Origin: Planctomycetaceae bacterium UBA6172
GTDB lineage: Bacteria; Planctomycetota; Planctomycetia; Pirellulales; Pirellulaceae
NCBI GenBank assembly: GCA_002422955.1
Contig: DITY01000060.1
Coordinates: forward strand, 78,436 to 100,803
DNA length: 22,368 nucleotides
Direction of reading: 5' to 3'
Shown here: piece by piece, positions 15,126 through 22,368 of the stretch
Numbering within the stretch: position 1 is the stretch's first letter
How the letters are laid out: each line of letters begins with the position of its first letter
The notes under the pieces: generated by a model
Databases searched by the model: none
The model's input: only the letters and a program-made list of their open reading frames with translations
What the model was told of the DNA's origin: nothing
Made by a program: the position numbers and the translations under genes

Positions 15126-16111
15126 CCGGGAACTCGCCACCGGTCGGTTAGGGCGCGCGTGAATGGTCTTAGCCACCCTCCCGGCATGAACAGTCGCTCG
15201 TCCTTCAATCGAACCTGTTTCGCCTCGGCCGCGGGGGTGTTGTCGATCAGCCGACGAATTTCCGCGAACACGTTGTAGTCTTCGAGCACTCGTCGCCGGG
15301 CTTCCGCAACCGCTTCGATCTGACTCGCGGTGGGACGAGTCGAAATCGCCTCGATCACTTGCCCGACCGCCCTCGGCAGGTCTTGCGGATCGATCGAGAC
15401 GAACGATTCGGTGGGGAAGTAGTCCGCGAGATTTGGACAACCCCAGACGATCGGTACGCACCAAGACAGGTAGGCGTCCGCCAGCTTTTCCGTCCAGTAG
15501 TGCGTCACACAACTGTTCTCGAGGACCAGGTGGTATTGATAGCCCTGCATCGCATCCCACTTGTCTTCGAGTGGGCGAAAGCCATAGCCGAACAATTCTA
15601 GATCCTCCCCCAAGCGTCCCCGCAGCGCGTTGACGAGGTCGAGTCGATCGGCATGACCGGGTATCAACTGCTTGTTGGAGCAGATCGCCGAAAGCGTGTG
15701 TGGCTTGTCCGGCCGACTCATCGCGGAAAGTTGCTCGTAACCGAATCGATAGCCGAGCCCGCGATGGACATTGTCGGTTCGGCTGCGAGTGACACCCACG
15801 AGCCAGGGCTGAGCCTGATGGCGTGAGATGACCCGATTATGTGCAACTGTCTGGCAGGTGATCACCGCCGCAAACTGTTCCAGGAACGGGGCCTGGTAGC
15901 GATGCAGGCCCGGCGGTTCATAGCCGAAGAAATAAAGCCGGTTGGGAGGGACCACCGTGGCTTCAGGACGCTGCATCCCCTGATACACGACCCACGCGTC
16001 GCAGGCCGCGGTCGGTTGATTGATGACGAACTCGATCCCCTCCTGCCGCCAGCTTTGGGGAATCTGGCGTTCGATCGGCCATCGCAGGGTCGTTGAAACT
16101 TTAATCTTCAT
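15122..16111 (-). CDS. Glycosyltransferase family 10 (fucosyltransferase-like)
   Basis: 329 residues from an ATG at 16111. The C-terminal GT10 signature is clear: YHLVLENSCVTHYWTEKL at 193-210 with ENS (198-200) and TEKL (207-210), followed by DAYLSWCVPIVWG and ESFVSIDPQDLP (235-246). Upstream are RLYFFGYEPPGL and AICSNKQLIPGHADRLDLVNAL (143-164), also typical. GT10 enzymes transfer fucose (alpha-1,3/1,4) from GDP-fucose, so the EPS may carry a fucose or related branch. No GDP-fucose synthesis genes are in the window, so the donor would have to come from elsewhere. Coupled to the GT2 gene by a 4-base overlap; 84 bases separate it from the FkbM gene. Confidence 0.9.
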   Translation of the reverse strand: MKIKVSTTLRWPIERQIPQSWRQEGIEFVINQPTAACDAWVVYQGMQRPEATVVPPNRLYFFGYEPPGLHRYQAPFLEQFAAVITCQTVAHNRVISRHQAQPWLVGVTRSRTDNVHRGLGYRFGYEQLSAMSRPDKPHTLSAICSNKQLIPGHADRLDLVNALRGRLGEDLELFGYGFRPLEDKWDAMQGYQYHLVLENSCVTHYWTEKLADAYLSWCVPIVWGCPNLADYFPTESFVSIDPQDLPRAVGQVIEAISTRPTASQIEAVAEARRRVLEDYNVFAEIRRLIDNTPAAEAKQVRLKDERLFMPGGWLRPFTRALTDRWRVPG

Positions 16112-16195
16112 GCGCCGTCATGAAACCGGTCAGCAGCCTGTCTTCCCAGTGACCCGACCGACAGCCCGCGAACCTGTTGGGCAAGACGCCGGTGC

Positions 16196-16948
16196 TTACG
16201 CGACGGATCGGCGCAGCAGTCGAAAAACCGAGCCGCGGAAACGGTAAGCGAAATTAGCCATCCCAACTCGCATCCGAAACCGAATTCCGGCCCTCGCAAA
16301 CTTGGCTGGATTGATGAAGAGGATGTCATCGGTATATGGCCAATTCGCATTCACTTCGGCGAACCCCAACGACTTAAGCCGGGACCGGACGCTCTTGACA
16401 ACCGGCGCCATTTCCGGAGAAAAGATGTCGTGAAACTCGACGCACAACTGAGTGATCCGCAGCAGCACCTCAGGGCTCGCCTTGAGCAACACTTCGTTCT
16501 CGGCCCCCTCAATATCCATTTTGACGATATCGATCGTTTCGCGGTCGAGTCGATCGAGGAGCTGGGCCATTGTCAGGCAGGCTACACGCACACGGCCCTG
16601 AGTCCCATAGCTGTCCGCAACTTGGGCAAACATGCTGGACGCTTCAGGATTGTTGGAAATGTAGAGCTCGATCGAAGTCAGCGATTCATCCCCCACAACC
16701 GCGGCATGAAGGACGCCGCAGTTCTCGGGCAGAGAGTTTTGCAGTTCGGCGACGAGCCCCGGATTAGCCTCGACACAGATGCCGCGGCCAATCGGGCCAT
16801 GGCTCTGGACCAAGCCGTGGGTGAACGCCGCTCGGTGCGACCCCAAGTCCAGCAGTACCGGCTTGTCAGGGACCAATCGCGGGAAAAAAGTATGGCCGCT
16901 GATCCGCGTAATCCCCAACCGTCCCAACAGCGATTCGAACCATCTCAT
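16196..16948 (-). CDS. FkbM family methyltransferase
   Basis: 250 residues, ATG at 16948 with AGCGGA immediately before it. SAM-binding motif I is VLLDLGSHRAAFTHGL (31-46), followed by GICVEANPGLVAELQ (56-70), the middle YISNNPEASSMF, and the hallmark FkbM segment DIVKMDIEGAENEVL (140-154). FkbM enzymes O-methylate hydroxyls on secondary metabolites and sugars, and are common in surface polysaccharide loci. It follows the DXD transferase by 24 bases. Together with the MycE-type enzyme it predicts at least two methyl groups on the repeat unit or a terminal methyl cap. Substrate unassigned. Confidence 0.92.
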   Translation of the reverse strand: MRWFESLLGRLGITRISGHTFFPRLVPDKPVLLDLGSHRAAFTHGLVQSHGPIGRGICVEANPGLVAELQNSLPENCGVLHAAVVGDESLTSIELYISNNPEASSMFAQVADSYGTQGRVRVACLTMAQLLDRLDRETIDIVKMDIEGAENEVLLKASPEVLLRITQLCVEFHDIFSPEMAPVVKSVRSRLKSLGFAEVNANWPYTDDILFINPAKFARAGIRFRMRVGMANFAYRFRGSVFRLLRRSVA

Positions 16949-16972
16949 TCCGCTACTCGCTACCGATAGAGC

Positions 16973-18001
16973 CTATTGTGAGCCGGCCTTGCCGAAAGCC
17001 TTGGCGACGCGGCGGAAGACGCGTGCCCATTGGCCTGGATGGAAACTTAGTAGTTGGAGAATCTGACGCTGCCGTTGGCGTCGCAAGAACTCACGTCGCA
17101 GTTGCCCATAATTGGCGTCCTCTTGGCGAAGTCGACTCATCGCGGGGGGACCGACAAGTCCTTCCGTTTGTCGGAGGTATTCGAGTCGAAAGAAGGTCAT
17201 CGGCAGACTATAGCAGGCGGGGCTATCGACCAGTGGCTTGTGGTCCGGCATGTGCAAGACCTGCTCGTCTCCGGGCCGAACGATCGGCGCGTTCGAATTG
17301 GTAAATGCGAAGCGTCCTTGCAATTCTTCTCGCGGATGTTCGGGAAAGATCACCTGAAAGTCCCTGGCGTCGACACGAAGGCTGCCTCGCTCGGCGCCCC
17401 GAAACACCATCAAGTTGTGGAATCCCATGTCGCCAAACTTGAACTTCCCTGGGTGTCGCTTGTCTAACCGAAGGATTGACAAGTACTCCTCGATCTCGAA
17501 CGCACCCTTCCTAGCGGCGAAGACGCCAGGGCAGAAAAAGTGAGCGGACGCCGAATGCCAATCCCAGCCGGGAAAGTGATTCTCGACAAAGGGCACGTCG
17601 AAGAACCACTGCTCGACCGTTTCACGGTCCAGTGCTTGGTTTTTGCGGATGCTCGCGACATAGTCCCAATCGGACATGTCGAGCTTGTCGCTAAGATCGC
17701 CCCACAAGACTGCGTCCGAGTCGAGATACAGAAAGGTTTCTGTCGTGGAGACCCAAAACGCGAGCAGTTTGGTGGTGCCCCAGCCAAATCCGAGTCGTCG
17801 CAGTTGGGAGTTCTCGATATCACGAGCCCGCACGGTCTGAACGCCAAAACTTTCCTCTGCGAGCGTGGTGTCGATCTCTCCATCGACGATCAGTTGAATC
17901 GGGCACTGGGGCATGAAGTGCCGGCAACTCGCGATCGCCCCTTTGGCGAATAGCCAATCGAAGGGCGAAGCGACAAGGATGATTCCGAGATGCTCCGTCA
18001 T
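16973..18001 (-). CDS. Putative glycosyltransferase, GT-A fold with DXD motif (not assigned to a family)
   Basis: 342 residues from the ATG at 18001. The N-terminus GIILVASPFDWLFAKGAIASCRHFM (6-30) resembles the donor-binding start of GT-A enzymes. A DXD motif, FLYLDSDAVLWGDL, places Asp94 and Asp96 for metal binding. A WGTTKLLAF stretch before it and the later KFGDMGFHNLMVF segment recall GT8-like enzymes. The C-terminal about 60 residues are very basic and Gln/Arg-rich (FLRRQRQRQ), possibly contacting membrane or lipid-linked acceptor. I cannot place it in a named GT family with confidence; it could be annotated as hypothetical. Position inside the operon, between GT61 and FkbM genes, supports a role in repeat-unit assembly. 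An upstream in-frame start at 18073 is less likely, because it would lie 18 bases past the GT61 stop and add a leader without family features. Confidence 0.75.
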   Translation of the reverse strand: MTEHLGIILVASPFDWLFAKGAIASCRHFMPQCPIQLIVDGEIDTTLAEESFGVQTVRARDIENSQLRRLGFGWGTTKLLAFWVSTTETFLYLDSDAVLWGDLSDKLDMSDWDYVASIRKNQALDRETVEQWFFDVPFVENHFPGWDWHSASAHFFCPGVFAARKGAFEIEEYLSILRLDKRHPGKFKFGDMGFHNLMVFRGAERGSLRVDARDFQVIFPEHPREELQGRFAFTNSNAPIVRPGDEQVLHMPDHKPLVDSPACYSLPMTFFRLEYLRQTEGLVGPPAMSRLRQEDANYGQLRREFLRRQRQRQILQLLSFHPGQWARVFRRVAKAFGKAGSQ

Positions 18002-18019
18002 TTTATAAGCCGATTTGTC

Positions 18020-18083
18020 GCAACCAACGGCCGCGAATGCGGGATCAACCGGTTCAGCCGTCGTTTCCCGCAACGTCGGTTGC
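18020..18083. repeat. Nested inverted repeats in the GT61 / GT-A intergenic gap
   Basis: TGCGGGA (18038-18044) pairs with TCCCGCA (18066-18072), and outside it GCAACC (18020-18025) pairs with GGTTGC (18078-18083). The inner loop contains the palindrome AACCGGTT. The whole structure occupies most of the 89-base gap. There is no T-run, so a processing or translation-control structure is more likely than a terminator, but short repeats of this length can be chance. Confidence 0.25.
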
Positions 18084-18090
18084 TGGGGTA

Positions 18091-19116
18091 CTACTTGGCG
18101 GTCATGAATCGGATGACGTGTTCTAGCTTTTTGGTATCGACGACGAAGTCCGCGTCGAACCGGATCGGTCCTGTCGCCTTGCAGATCAAATAGTGATAGG
18201 GAAGTGAAAGACCGGACGAGAACCCGAAGTAATGTAGATTATGGAAGTCGTCCTCCATTTTGAATTCCAGCACTTTGGAACCGGGCTGCATGAACATCAT
18301 GTTGTTCAAGCCTGATCCCGTTAGTCCGATCATGATTTCGGATTCCGCAGCGATCTTGAGTTGTTCGAGAAAGCTGTGATCTTGGAAGTGGACGATTTCG
18401 AACCCGAAGCGGGATAAGACGTCCGTCACTTCGGCATCGTTCTTCACGAATCGCCGGGCAACCTTCGCCCGCGACACGTAGATTCGCCGCTTGGGAACGT
18501 CGCGCGAGATCCCGAAGTGGTCGAAGTAGAGATCGCGGACGCCCGTCAGCACGTCTTCCTTGACGTTACAAAACGATGGTCCGGCGTGCGAGGGGAAGGC
18601 GAGTTGAGTAACCTTGCGGAACGATGCCGATTCGTAATGGATCGGCGTGCTTTCGGTAATTCCGAACGGCGCGAGGGAGTCGAGATAAAATCTCGCCCGA
18701 TAGTGTGCTGGCAGGAGCAACTGGTAATGCGGCAGCCGGTCACGGATGGTGTAGAGTCTCGGAATGGTGTCGGACATCCAGTGCCCGTAGCCTTCGCAGT
18801 AAGACGTATGCGCCAGTAAGTAAGGCCCGCCGCCAAGCCGCTCGCGCGGTTTCAGTTTGGCCCGCAGAAGATAGCCCAGTCCGTAGGACGGTACTAAAGA
18901 AGGGGCCGCAAGGGAGGTCGGATAAACCTTCCATCCCCTTGAGACGACACCTTTGGGGACATCCAGGTCAACATTCTCACATTGGGTGAAAAAAATGCCG
19001 TCGCAAGTCCGGCTGAGCTCATGACAAAAGTACCGCTCATCCGCCGGGTCGTAATTGGCTGGCAAGCGTCTGTTCAACACAAACGGCGGAATCAGCATCT
19101 CGGTCTTGTCGATCAC
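18091..19116 (-). CDS. Glycosyltransferase family 61 protein
   Basis: 341 residues with a GTG start at 19116 preceded by GAGAGA; an ATG at 19098 (six residues shorter) is a fair alternative. Family landmarks: the central HTSYCEGYGHWMSDTIPRL (103-121), RRIYVSRAKVARRFVKNDAEV (210-230), FGFEIVHFQDHSFLEQLKI (237-255) and the C-terminal nucleotide-site strand IMIGLTGSGLNNMMFMQPGSKVLEF (261-285). GT61 proteins normally show HGAGL in the last motif; here the His is Thr and the second Gly-Ala is Gly-Ser (TGSGL, 266-270). The rest is well conserved, so the enzyme is probably active but may use a different donor. It is 116 bases after the GT4 gene. Confidence 0.88.
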   Translation of the reverse strand: MIDKTEMLIPPFVLNRRLPANYDPADERYFCHELSRTCDGIFFTQCENVDLDVPKGVVSRGWKVYPTSLAAPSLVPSYGLGYLLRAKLKPRERLGGGPYLLAHTSYCEGYGHWMSDTIPRLYTIRDRLPHYQLLLPAHYRARFYLDSLAPFGITESTPIHYESASFRKVTQLAFPSHAGPSFCNVKEDVLTGVRDLYFDHFGISRDVPKRRIYVSRAKVARRFVKNDAEVTDVLSRFGFEIVHFQDHSFLEQLKIAAESEIMIGLTGSGLNNMMFMQPGSKVLEFKMEDDFHNLHYFGFSSGLSLPYHYLICKATGPIRFDADFVVDTKKLEHVIRFMTAK

Positions 19117-19178
19117 AATCTCTCGTTGCGTGCGATGGGGTGCTGCTGGCTTGCCGCCGGAATGTCTGTTGTCGTACG

Positions 19179-19193
19179 CGACGAACTTCGTCG
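19179..19193. promoter_or_regulatory. Perfect 15-base dyad in the gap upstream of the GT61 gene
   Basis: CGACGAA-C-TTCGTCG is a perfect 7-1-7 palindrome, 63 bases before the GTG of the GT61 gene, in the middle of a 116-base gap. One-base centres preclude a normal hairpin loop, so a protein-binding site is the more natural reading. No promoter motif is evident beside it. Chance occurrence is possible. Confidence 0.2.
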
Positions 19194-19232
19194 GCCGTCG
19201 ACGGTGCGAATGGCACTGCTATCGTTGTCCCG

Positions 19233-20471
19233 CTATGCCACCGTCGGGGTATGGGCAGTGAGGTCGCCGGAGGCGATGCTGATGAACTGGCTTGCGAAGG
19301 CCTGCCTCAGGTTCGTGTAGCTGCTGGCGTTGCTGACTCGTTCACCGCCTGCCCGCCAAGCTCGGTCGAGAATCTGCGCCCAGCCCGCGACATCGTCGGT
19401 CGAGGCATAATTGGCGAGTTCCCCGCATTGCTCGCGATGCACGGGAATATCGGATGCCGTGACGGGAATGCCCAGAGCCATCGCCTCTTCGATCGCGGTG
19501 TTCCAGCCCTCAAAGCGAGACGGCTGAACCAGCCCGGCAGAGCAGCGCAGCAGCTGAATCTGGTCGTCCTTGGGGATTAGCCCGAGCAGCTTTACCTGAT
19601 CGGCAATTCCGGAAGTATGCAACTCGCAGAGCACTTCATCCGAGAAGGTTTCGCAGCGATGATCGTGAAGACGCCCCGTACACACGAGGGGAATAACGAT
19701 TCCAGCTTCTTTAAGCTCGCGGAGCGCGCGAAAGACGATCGCGTGATTTTTGTGATGCCAGAACTGGTTGCAAATGATCAGATAACGAGTTGGAAGATTG
19801 TATTTGCGGACTGTGGATACACCGTCGCTGTTCCATGTTTCCGCAGGTAGGCTAACGCGAAAACGGAGGATCGCCAACTTATGGGCAAAGTCGGGATAAA
19901 CACGGGCGAAATCGTTCGCCGATGCTGCCGAACTCACAACCACCGTTGGGGCCAATTTCGCGATCGCGCCAAAGCCCCGTTCCCGCATCACCAGTTCATT
20001 GGCCGAGAAAAGCTGAGGAAGGTGGAGGTGCTGAAAATCAGGGATCCAAGCGGCCGTGCGGCAGGTTGTGGGGCTGACTTCCTGGAACGAGGGGTAAAGA
20101 AAGTCGATTCCGTGTGAACGGATCATCCGATCGAGCTTTCCGGTGATGGGGAACTGGTACTTCCAAGCCGTTCGCAGCAGTCGTCGGGTGACCTTATCGC
20201 TGAGTCTCGCGCCGCTACCGGCGGCGGCCACGAAGCCATCCACATGCGGCACTAGGTAATCATGAACCGCCGGCGCTGGCTCACTGGTAGCGACCGCCAG
20301 GACACGGATCCTTTCGGCCTCTGGCTGCTGGGCGTTGAATTCGCGAAGAGCAGCAGCGATGTTTTTGGTGTATTCAAGGCGCCCCCACCAACCTCCCCCA
20401 CCATCGACAATCAGGCCGATCGTCTTGGGGCGTTGGTGCATTTCAAGTCCTGGCATGGTCGCTTTCGACAT
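19233..20471 (-). CDS. Glycosyltransferase family 4 protein (GT-B fold)
   Basis: 412 residues from the ATG at 20471; in-frame ATGs at 20456 and 20441 could equally be used, since the conserved start KTIGLIVDGGGGWWGRLEYTKNI begins near residue 16. The C-terminal domain is typical: YLIICNQFWHHKNHAIVFRAL (230-250), VCTGRLHD, VKLLGLIPKDDQIQLLRCSAG and VQPSRFEGWNTAIEEAMALG (315-334) with Glu321 and Glu329, then VTASDIPVHREQCGE. The NQFWHHKN pattern marks a recognisable GT4 subgroup in EPS and O-antigen loci. It lies 6 bases after the epimerase stop, hence the same operon. Donor unknown. Confidence 0.92.
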   Translation of the reverse strand: MSKATMPGLEMHQRPKTIGLIVDGGGGWWGRLEYTKNIAAALREFNAQQPEAERIRVLAVATSEPAPAVHDYLVPHVDGFVAAAGSGARLSDKVTRRLLRTAWKYQFPITGKLDRMIRSHGIDFLYPSFQEVSPTTCRTAAWIPDFQHLHLPQLFSANELVMRERGFGAIAKLAPTVVVSSAASANDFARVYPDFAHKLAILRFRVSLPAETWNSDGVSTVRKYNLPTRYLIICNQFWHHKNHAIVFRALRELKEAGIVIPLVCTGRLHDHRCETFSDEVLCELHTSGIADQVKLLGLIPKDDQIQLLRCSAGLVQPSRFEGWNTAIEEAMALGIPVTASDIPVHREQCGELANYASTDDVAGWAQILDRAWRAGGERVSNASSYTNLRQAFASQFISIASGDLTAHTPTVA

Positions 20472-20477
20472 CAGCGT

Positions 20478-21398
20478 TCAAACTTGTCCCACGTCCGCGG
20501 CACACCACTTCAAGACACCGGCAACCCCTTTCTCGAAACGGATGCTCGGGGCGAATCCCAGTGACCGCAATTTTTGAATGTCGGCCAACCATCGTTGCGG
20601 CATGCCATGTGATTTCTGATGGCGAAAGTCGAGCGTCATGGCTGGATCGCTTTGCGCTTTGACCAAGCTTGCCAAGGCAGCGACGGTTGTTTCTTCGCCG
20701 TTCGCGACGTTGTAAATGTCCGCCTCCATGCTCGAATTCTCGGCGATACACCGTGCCGCCTTGGCGACATCCGCACAATGAATGAAGTCGCGAGATTCTT
20801 CCCCGCTGCCGTAAAGTGAAATGCGGCCATGGATCGCTTGGCGGCAGGTGTCGTAAACGACTTGACGCCGTAATCCCGGACCATATGCCGAAAAAATTCG
20901 CATCACCGCGGTCGACAATCCGAAACAGGTTGTGTACTGCTCGCAAAGCAACTCGGCAATCCGCTTGTGATATCCGTAGGGCGAGATCGGGGCGGTCGGG
21001 AAGTGCTCACTGACGGGTAGCGATTGAGGGTCTCCGTAAACGGCGGCGCTGCTGCAGAGGATCAGCTTAGTGCGTATTCCCGATTTGCGAATCGCTTCCA
21101 AGACGTTCGCGGTTACAACCGGGCCGGATGCAAAGTCGGCGTCAGGTGATTCGAAGGAAAGTGGGACGGAGGCGCGGCCAGCGCTATGGATCACCAAGTC
21201 GGGGCGATGGGTCGCCAGGGTCTCCAAAAGTTGTAAAGAGGGAAGAGTGATCTGGTGATAAGACTGCAGCAAATCGAGTGGCACATTCTCCGGGGCGGCG
21301 ATATCCGTCCCGATGATTGTCCACCCTGCCGCGGCAAACTCTCTGGCGAAGGCGCGGCCGAGGAAACCAGCGACTCCCGTGATCAACAACGTCGACAT
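20478..21398 (-). CDS. NAD-dependent epimerase/dehydratase family protein (extended SDR)
   Basis: 306 residues from the ATG at 21398 (a TTG two codons earlier is the only longer option). The Rossmann motif TGVAGFLGRAF (7-17) and D33 (GTDIAAPEN) point to NAD(H). VIHSAGRASVP, LCSSAAVYGDP (114-124) and the catalytic Tyr141-X3-Lys145 in SPYGYHKRIAE follow, then RIFSAYGPGLRRQVV and SRDFIHCADVAKAA, all diagnostic of nucleotide-sugar epimerases/dehydratases such as GalE or UDP-glucuronate/NAC 4-epimerases. It would supply a modified nucleotide sugar to the adjacent transferases. The exact reaction is not determinable from motifs. It lies 51 bases after the FkbM-like gene and 6 bases before the GT4. 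Confidence 0.9.
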   Translation of the reverse strand: MSTLLITGVAGFLGRAFAREFAAAGWTIIGTDIAAPENVPLDLLQSYHQITLPSLQLLETLATHRPDLVIHSAGRASVPLSFESPDADFASGPVVTANVLEAIRKSGIRTKLILCSSAAVYGDPQSLPVSEHFPTAPISPYGYHKRIAELLCEQYTTCFGLSTAVMRIFSAYGPGLRRQVVYDTCRQAIHGRISLYGSGEESRDFIHCADVAKAARCIAENSSMEADIYNVANGEETTVAALASLVKAQSDPAMTLDFRHQKSHGMPQRWLADIQKLRSLGFAPSIRFEKGVAGVLKWCAADVGQV

Positions 21399-21449
21399 GG
21401 TCAAAAGTTCAGGGGATAAAACGATTGTCGGAATGCCGGGCGCGCGGGC

Positions 21450-22361
21450 TCAATGCCCATTTACGGCATCTTGCGGTGTTTCGAGATCGCCGCAACAAAG
21501 ATTCACTTGGGCGGCGACATCGTACAGCGGCATCGCAGAGATCTCTCGCAACCGATCCACGCCCTGAAGGAAAGTCAGCCTGCCATTGCGATCGCGAGAT
21601 TCACGAAAACTGGCATCGCGAAAGGCCTCTTGATTCGTCACCTCGGGCAATTGACTGATGCCTCGGCGGACATAGAAGGCGTTGTTTCCGGCGCTGTTGC
21701 AACCGACGAGATAATAGCCCTTCTTGTTTGCGAGCAACGTCAGCGCCGCGAGGGAGCACCCCCAGTAAAGGTTGGAATGATGCGCTTGCGTCCGTTGGAA
21801 GTTTGGGTCGTAAGGAACCGTTACAGCTCTTCGGGATCCGAAGACACTGTTGTATTCCGCAACGACGATTGCCGGATCGACGACATGAATGCTGTCCCAT
21901 ACCCAGTAATCGTTGCCATCGATGTCAATGCTCAGTAGGCCAATTTCGCCGTTCAGTCCGTTGTCCGTGAAGAGTCGATTGATATTGTCCCGGGTGATAA
22001 ATGACGCGGACGCGGTAAGCGGGTACCGCCAGTAGTAGTCTTGCTCGCGTACCCATCTTATGGAGTTGTCATTGCCGTCGATGATCAGGCCTCTCCAATT
22101 GCAACCCTCGAGCAAAAATCGCGAATTCGCTTCGGCATAGTCCTCGACGCCGAACTCGATAAAGGTAGGCGGGACCTTCCCGGAGTGGCGAAGGATGTAT
22201 TGAATGATGCCGTCTTCGCCGAATTGGGAGTAGACCTTGAATTCCGCTTCGCTCAAGTTGGCCGCTTGCTGGTTAGTCAGCAGCATCTGCAGCCGCCCGA
22301 GCTGGACTTTCAATTGCTGCATGTCCCGGTTGATCTGCCGCAGGTCGTTGCGGCTGTCCAC
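21450..22361 (-). CDS. FkbM-like hypothetical protein (possibly 5'-incomplete)
   Basis: 303 residues if the GTG at 22361 is used; the frame stays open to the window edge, so the true start may lie outside. Residues 1-38 are polar with heptad-like Leu/Met spacing (QQLKVQLGRLQMLL), probably a short coiled coil. Next come YSQFGEDGIIQYIL (44-57), TFIEFGVEDYAEANSRFLL (66-84), GLIIDGND, and LLSIDIDGNDYWVWDSI (142-158). This order mirrors FkbM methyltransferases (motif I, acidic motif, IDIEG-like motif), with IDIDGND in place of the usual IDIEGAE. Proteins of this type are found in polysaccharide clusters, usually annotated hypothetical. A sugar methyltransferase role is plausible but unproven. It is the first gene of the block visible here. 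Confidence 0.75.
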   Translation of the reverse strand: MDSRNDLRQINRDMQQLKVQLGRLQMLLTNQQAANLSEAEFKVYSQFGEDGIIQYILRHSGKVPPTFIEFGVEDYAEANSRFLLEGCNWRGLIIDGNDNSIRWVREQDYYWRYPLTASASFITRDNINRLFTDNGLNGEIGLLSIDIDGNDYWVWDSIHVVDPAIVVAEYNSVFGSRRAVTVPYDPNFQRTQAHHSNLYWGCSLAALTLLANKKGYYLVGCNSAGNNAFYVRRGISQLPEVTNQEAFRDASFRESRDRNGRLTFLQGVDRLREISAMPLYDVAAQVNLCCGDLETPQDAVNGH

Positions 22362-22368
22362 CCCGAGC

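Noticed and set aside
15126..15560. Long N-terminal extension of the GT2 open frame
   Set aside because: It lies within the GT10 gene in another frame; the GT2 domain starts immediately after the ATG at 15125, which also makes a 4-base overlap.
1..22368. CRISPR arrays, tRNA/rRNA genes, insertion sequences, phage or defence genes
   Set aside because: No regularly spaced repeats, no cloverleaf sequence noticed, no transposase, integrase or nuclease motifs in any frame that encodes a credible protein.

Overview
The window is a contiguous exopolysaccharide (EPS) biosynthesis and protein-sorting locus, most likely from a member of the Planctomycetota (Pirellulales-like). The host assignment is inferred from several things: the moderately high G+C, weak or absent Shine-Dalgarno motifs at most starts, an exosortase fused to an EpsI-type domain, and a PEP-CTERM protein with the short Gly-rich/Arg-rich tail common in that phylum. 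All 18 protein genes I can support lie on the minus strand, so transcription runs from the right edge to the left. The plus strand carries no convincing gene. No tRNA, rRNA, CRISPR array, transposase or integrase is visible.

In transcription order, the right-hand part (22361 to 9803) is a sugar-assembly block. It holds an FkbM-like protein at the window edge, an NAD-dependent sugar epimerase/dehydratase, a GT4, a GT61, a GT-A-fold transferase with a DXD motif, an FkbM methyltransferase, a GT10 (fucosyltransferase-like), a GT2, a MycE/macrocin-type O-methyltransferase, and three consecutive GT4 enzymes. Several junctions are 4-base ATGA stop/start overlaps, as expected for one translationally coupled operon. 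The block ends with a polytopic O-antigen ligase/polymerase-like protein (9692-8397) and a WcaF-type acetyltransferase (8400-7798).

A 461-base gap follows, then a separate unit: a secreted PEP-CTERM protein (7336-6698) that ends in a clear Rho-independent terminator (about 6668-6631). Next come an exosortase with a C-terminal EpsI-like domain (6431-4707), a membrane-anchored TPR protein (4643-3015), and a fused Wzz/bacterial tyrosine kinase (2674-182). These last genes form the envelope-handling half of the locus: chain-length control and secretion plus processing of the PEP-CTERM substrate.

Inferred working model: the epimerase supplies a nucleotide sugar, and about eight glycosyltransferases build a complex, methylated and acetylated repeat unit. 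The Wzy-like protein polymerises it, and the Wzz/BY-kinase sets length and couples to export. The exosortase sorts the neighbouring PEP-CTERM protein, and possibly others in the genome, to the envelope or into the EPS matrix. No Wzx flippase, Wza-type outer-membrane channel or priming glycosyl-phosphate transferase is present, so the locus must extend beyond the window or use genes elsewhere.
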